This document shows, piece by piece, positions 6,211 through 7,874 of a DNA stretch of 7,874 nt (positions are counted from its first letter, which is position 1; the number at the start of each line of letters is the position of its first letter). The DNA is from Clostridiales bacterium. Lineage in GTDB: Bacteria; Bacillota; Clostridia; Christensenellales; Borkfalkiaceae. The position numbers were made by a program, and so were the translations under genes. The stretch covers positions 1 through 7,874 of the forward strand of contig JAJWOJ010000084.1 of NCBI GenBank assembly GCA_021635425.1. Direction: 5' to 3'. Below the pieces are notes generated by a model. It worked only from the letters and a program-made list of their open reading frames with translations, ran no database searches and was not told the DNA's origin.

Positions 6211-6918
6211 TTACGTCGGCTCGCCCTTCGTGAGAGCCGCAAACGACTTTTCGAACGCCTCGTCGGAAATGTCGCATTTAAGAAGATACGAAGGCACGGT
6301 TTTTACAAGCTCGTCGCATAGTTCCAGGGTTTTCCCCACGGCTTCGGGGTCGTCGGGAAGGAGAATCTGAACGAAAAGCCTTTCGGCGGCTTGCCCGGGG
6401 GAAAGCCTTGCTATCTCGTTTTTCTTAGCCTGCTCTAAAAAACATAAACCTTTAAGCGGAGCTTTGCCGTTATAGCCGAGCCGCTCTTTACCCTGCCACG
6501 GGGTTCCGTAAACGGTAAATTCGCCGCCCGCATAGCCTATTATCGGCTTGTCTCCGTTCAATATTTTCGCAGACGGAAGATTTTTGAGCCATATGCCCGT
6601 ATGCGTTGATTTTCCCGTTCCGCTTCTGCCTAAAAAAGCATACGCCGCGCCGCCATATTCGACGACGGCGGAATGAAGCAAAAATCTGTTTCTTACGGGC
6701 ATCTGATTGCATATTTCCCTGTAAAGGCAGATGTTTTCGATATACCCGTCCGGGAAATTCGGGGACAATGCTTTTTCTTTTGCGATTTCTTCAGCGCCCG
6801 CCGTCACTTCTATGTCGGACGAATCCTGATTTTCCGAAAGGTAATCGGCGCAAAGTTTATCCGTAAAAGAATACTTGTTGTTAATTTTTACTTTTAAGTC
6901 GGCAATATTATAAATCAT
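6211..6918 (-). CDS. HprK/PEPCK-like P-loop kinase-fold protein
   Basis: The 235-residue protein has H82 (LLHSAVVEYGG), Walker A GRSGTGKST (97-105), the acidic loop ILNGDKPII (119-127, D123), and a block with GTPWQGKERLGY (138-149) followed by PLKGLCFLEQ (154-163). This is the pattern of the HPr-kinase-like/PEP-carboxykinase-like family of Clostridia, some members of which modify ribosomally made peptides. It lacks the N-terminal domain and signature of true HprK. The substrate is unknown. I place the start at 6918 (MIYNIADLKV). A longer reading from 7065 would run antisense through the 5' end of the divergent ATP-grasp gene and through both promoters. No Shine-Dalgarno is visible, but TATAAT ends 6 nt upstream, so the mRNA is probably leaderless. 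It heads the kinase, peptidase and exporter unit. Confidence 0.8.
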   Translation of the reverse strand: MIYNIADLKVKINNKYSFTDKLCADYLSENQDSSDIEVTAGAEEIAKEKALSPNFPDGYIENICLYREICNQMPVRNRFLLHSAVVEYGGAAYAFLGRSGTGKSTHTGIWLKNLPSAKILNGDKPIIGYAGGEFTVYGTPWQGKERLGYNGKAPLKGLCFLEQAKKNEIARLSPGQAAERLFVQILLPDDPEAVGKTLELCDELVKTVPSYLLKCDISDEAFEKSFAALTKGEPT

Positions 6919-6924
6919 AACGCT

Positions 6925-6953
6925 ATTATAACATATATTCGTCAAAAAAACAA
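6925..6953 (-). promoter_or_regulatory. Extended -10 promoter of the kinase-peptidase-exporter unit
   Basis: On the minus strand the sequence reads TGTTATAAT (6933-6925), a perfect extended -10 (TGnTATAAT). The -35 is weak, TTGTTT (6953-6948) at 17 nt, as is common with extended -10 promoters. The expected start, 7 nt after the -10, is base 6918, the A of the ATG. A TTGACG (6945-6940) is too close to the -10 to be its -35. Confidence 0.75.
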
Positions 6954-6985
6954 GAAAAAGGGCTTTGCGCGATTGACTTTTTCTT
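6952..6985. repeat. 9-bp perfect inverted repeat between divergent promoters; possible shared operator
   Basis: AAGAAAAAG (6952-6960) and CTTTTTCTT (6977-6985) are perfect inverted copies with a 16-nt spacer. The left arm touches the -35 of the minus-strand promoter (6953-6948) and the right arm overlaps the -35 of the plus-strand promoter (6973-6978). A regulator bound here could control both directions. The arms are simple A/T-rich runs, so chance is a real alternative. Confidence 0.4.
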
Positions 6986-7001
6986 TCGTAAAGCATAAAA
7001 T
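6973..7001 (+). promoter_or_regulatory. Sigma-A type promoter of the ATP-grasp gene
   Basis: TTGACT (6973-6978) and TAAAAT (6996-7001) are separated by exactly 17 nt, and each is one base from consensus. Only 7 nt separate the -10 from the ATG at 7009, so transcription should start at about 7008, leaving essentially no leader. Confidence 0.8.
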
Positions 7002-7008
7002 AACGGAT

Positions 7009-7874
7009 ATGAAAGGCTTGATAATAACAAACGCGTATGCGAAAAGCGAAGAATATTACAATCAACCCGAGAGACTAAGGGAAGAATTACTTAAAAACGG
7101 CGTTTTTACCGATATTTTACCGCTCGATACCTCTATGTGCGGAATTTCGGCGAGCGGGGAATCGATTTTCAACCTCAAAAATTACGATTTCTGCGTTTTT
7201 TACGATAAAGACCCGTATGCGATTCAACTGATCGAAAAAAGCGGGTTAAGATGTTTCAACACTTACGAGGCGATGTCCGCTTGCGACGATAAAATGCTTA
7301 CGGCGATAAAACTCGCCAACTTCGGCATACCCATGCCCGAAACATATTTTTCGCCCCTTTGCTACGTCTCGTCGGCTTCCGTTTCCGCGGAAGATATTTC
7401 GTTTTTATCGGATCGGCTCGGCTATCCGATGATAGTTAAAGAATGTTACGGCTCGCTCGGCAAGGGCGTTCATCTTATCCGAAACGAAAACGAGCTTAAA
7501 GAAATTGCCGAAAAACTGAAATTTATGCCCCACCTTTATCAGAAATACATTTCCGAAAGCTTCGGAACGGATATAAGAGCGATCGTTGTCGGCGGAAAGT
7601 TCGCGGGGGCGATGAAACGTATTTCGGGCGGAGATTTCCGTTCAAACATAGCCTCGGGCGGTCACGGCGAAATTTACCCGGCGGATAATTCCTTAATAAC
7701 TCTTTCCGAAAAAATCGCGCGCGTTCTTAAGCTCGATTACTGCGGAATCGATTTTCTTCTCGCAAGCGGCGGCTACGTTCTTTGCGAAGTGAATTCGAAC
7801 GCCTTTTTCAAAGAATTCGAAAAAGTTACGAAAATAAACGTTGCCGAACTTTACGCAAAGCATATTGTTTCTTC
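7009..7874 (+). CDS. RimK-type ATP-grasp ligase (3' end beyond window)
   Basis: A total of 288 codons are visible from the ATG at 7009. The protein starts MKGLIITNAY with a pre-ATP-grasp domain (1-90), then CDDKMLTAIKLANFGIPMPET (92-112). The ATP-grasp core has YPMIVKECYGSLGKGV (139-154; K144 and the glycine-rich loop), the hinge QKYI (178-181), DIRAIVVGG (188-196), the RimK-type substrate loop FRSNIASGG (210-218), D248 in CGIDFLL, and metal-binding E260 and N262 in CEVNSN. The end KVTKINVAELYAKHIV is typical of the C-terminus, so only a few residues are probably missing. Such enzymes join an amino acid or other amine to a carboxylate using ATP; known substrates include ribosomal protein S6, peptides and cofactors. 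The substrate here is not readable. It is divergent from the kinase-peptidase-exporter unit and appears leaderless, with no Shine-Dalgarno that would lie inside the predicted transcript. Confidence 0.88.
   Translation, partial: MKGLIITNAYAKSEEYYNQPERLREELLKNGVFTDILPLDTSMCGISASGESIFNLKNYDFCVFYDKDPYAIQLIEKSGLRCFNTYEAMSACDDKMLTAIKLANFGIPMPETYFSPLCYVSSASVSAEDISFLSDRLGYPMIVKECYGSLGKGVHLIRNENELKEIAEKLKFMPHLYQKYISESFGTDIRAIVVGGKFAGAMKRISGGDFRSNIASGGHGEIYPADNSLITLSEKIARVLKLDYCGIDFLLASGGYVLCEVNSNAFFKEFEKVTKINVAELYAKHIVS

Noticed and set aside
6940..6945. TTGACG as the -35 of the kinase-unit promoter
   Set aside because: It lies only 9 nt from the -10 TATAAT, which is incompatible with sigma-A spacing; the extended -10 explains the promoter better.
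6919..7065. Extended N-terminus for the kinase-like protein starting at 7065
   Set aside because: It would cover both divergent promoters and run antisense into the start of the ATP-grasp gene. The added 49 residues do not resemble the family, whose conserved part begins after 6918.

Overview
The window looks like chromosomal DNA from a low-to-mid GC member of the Bacillota, most likely an uncultured gut-type Clostridia. The pointers are the gene families (RlmD with an iron-sulfur site and a Clostridia-style C-terminal extension, a DUF5685-type protein beside a J-domain-like protein, a WYL-type regulator), the lysine-rich proteins, sigma-A type promoters (TTGACA/TATAAT-like) and GGAG/AGGGGA ribosome binding sites. 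Genus or species cannot be read from the sequence. No RNA gene, insertion sequence, CRISPR array or riboswitch was recognised.

Layout. (1) Bases 1-212, minus strand: the 5' end of a WYL-type transcriptional regulator, with a good promoter (242-270) and an 8-bp inverted repeat just upstream of the -35 (273-300). (2) Bases 3973 down to 359, minus strand: a tight four-gene unit, DUF5685-like protein -> degenerate J-domain/TPR/Cys-rich protein -> six-helix membrane protein -> rlmD (23S rRNA m5U methyltransferase). The first two genes overlap by 11 nt, the second and third are 1 nt apart, and rlmD follows after 52 nt. The promoter is at 4022-4048, and a perfect 8-bp inverted repeat lies on the predicted transcription start (4001-4019). 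(3) Bases 6918 down to 4106, minus strand: a three-gene unit, HprK/PEPCK-like P-loop kinase -> small S24/S26-type peptidase -> ABC exporter (membrane domain plus ATPase). The last two genes overlap by 4 nt (ATGA). (4) Base 7009 to the window end, plus strand: a divergent RimK-type ATP-grasp ligase, nearly complete.

How the genes may work together. The kinase, peptidase and exporter set resembles accessory gene sets known around ribosomally made peptides, including lasso-type clusters with HprK-like kinases. No precursor, PqqD-like/RRE protein or cyclase is visible here, so a peptide role is inference. The 90-bp gap between the kinase and the ATP-grasp gene holds two back-to-back promoters. 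Each -10 box ends 6 or 7 nt before an ATG, so both genes look leaderless. A 9-bp perfect inverted repeat touches both -35 regions, so the two directions may share a regulator.

The most unusual points are the predicted leaderless divergent pair, the two isoprenoid-synthase-like Asp motifs in the DUF5685-type protein, the J-domain that has lost HPD and ends in eight cysteines, and the shortened RlmD extension.
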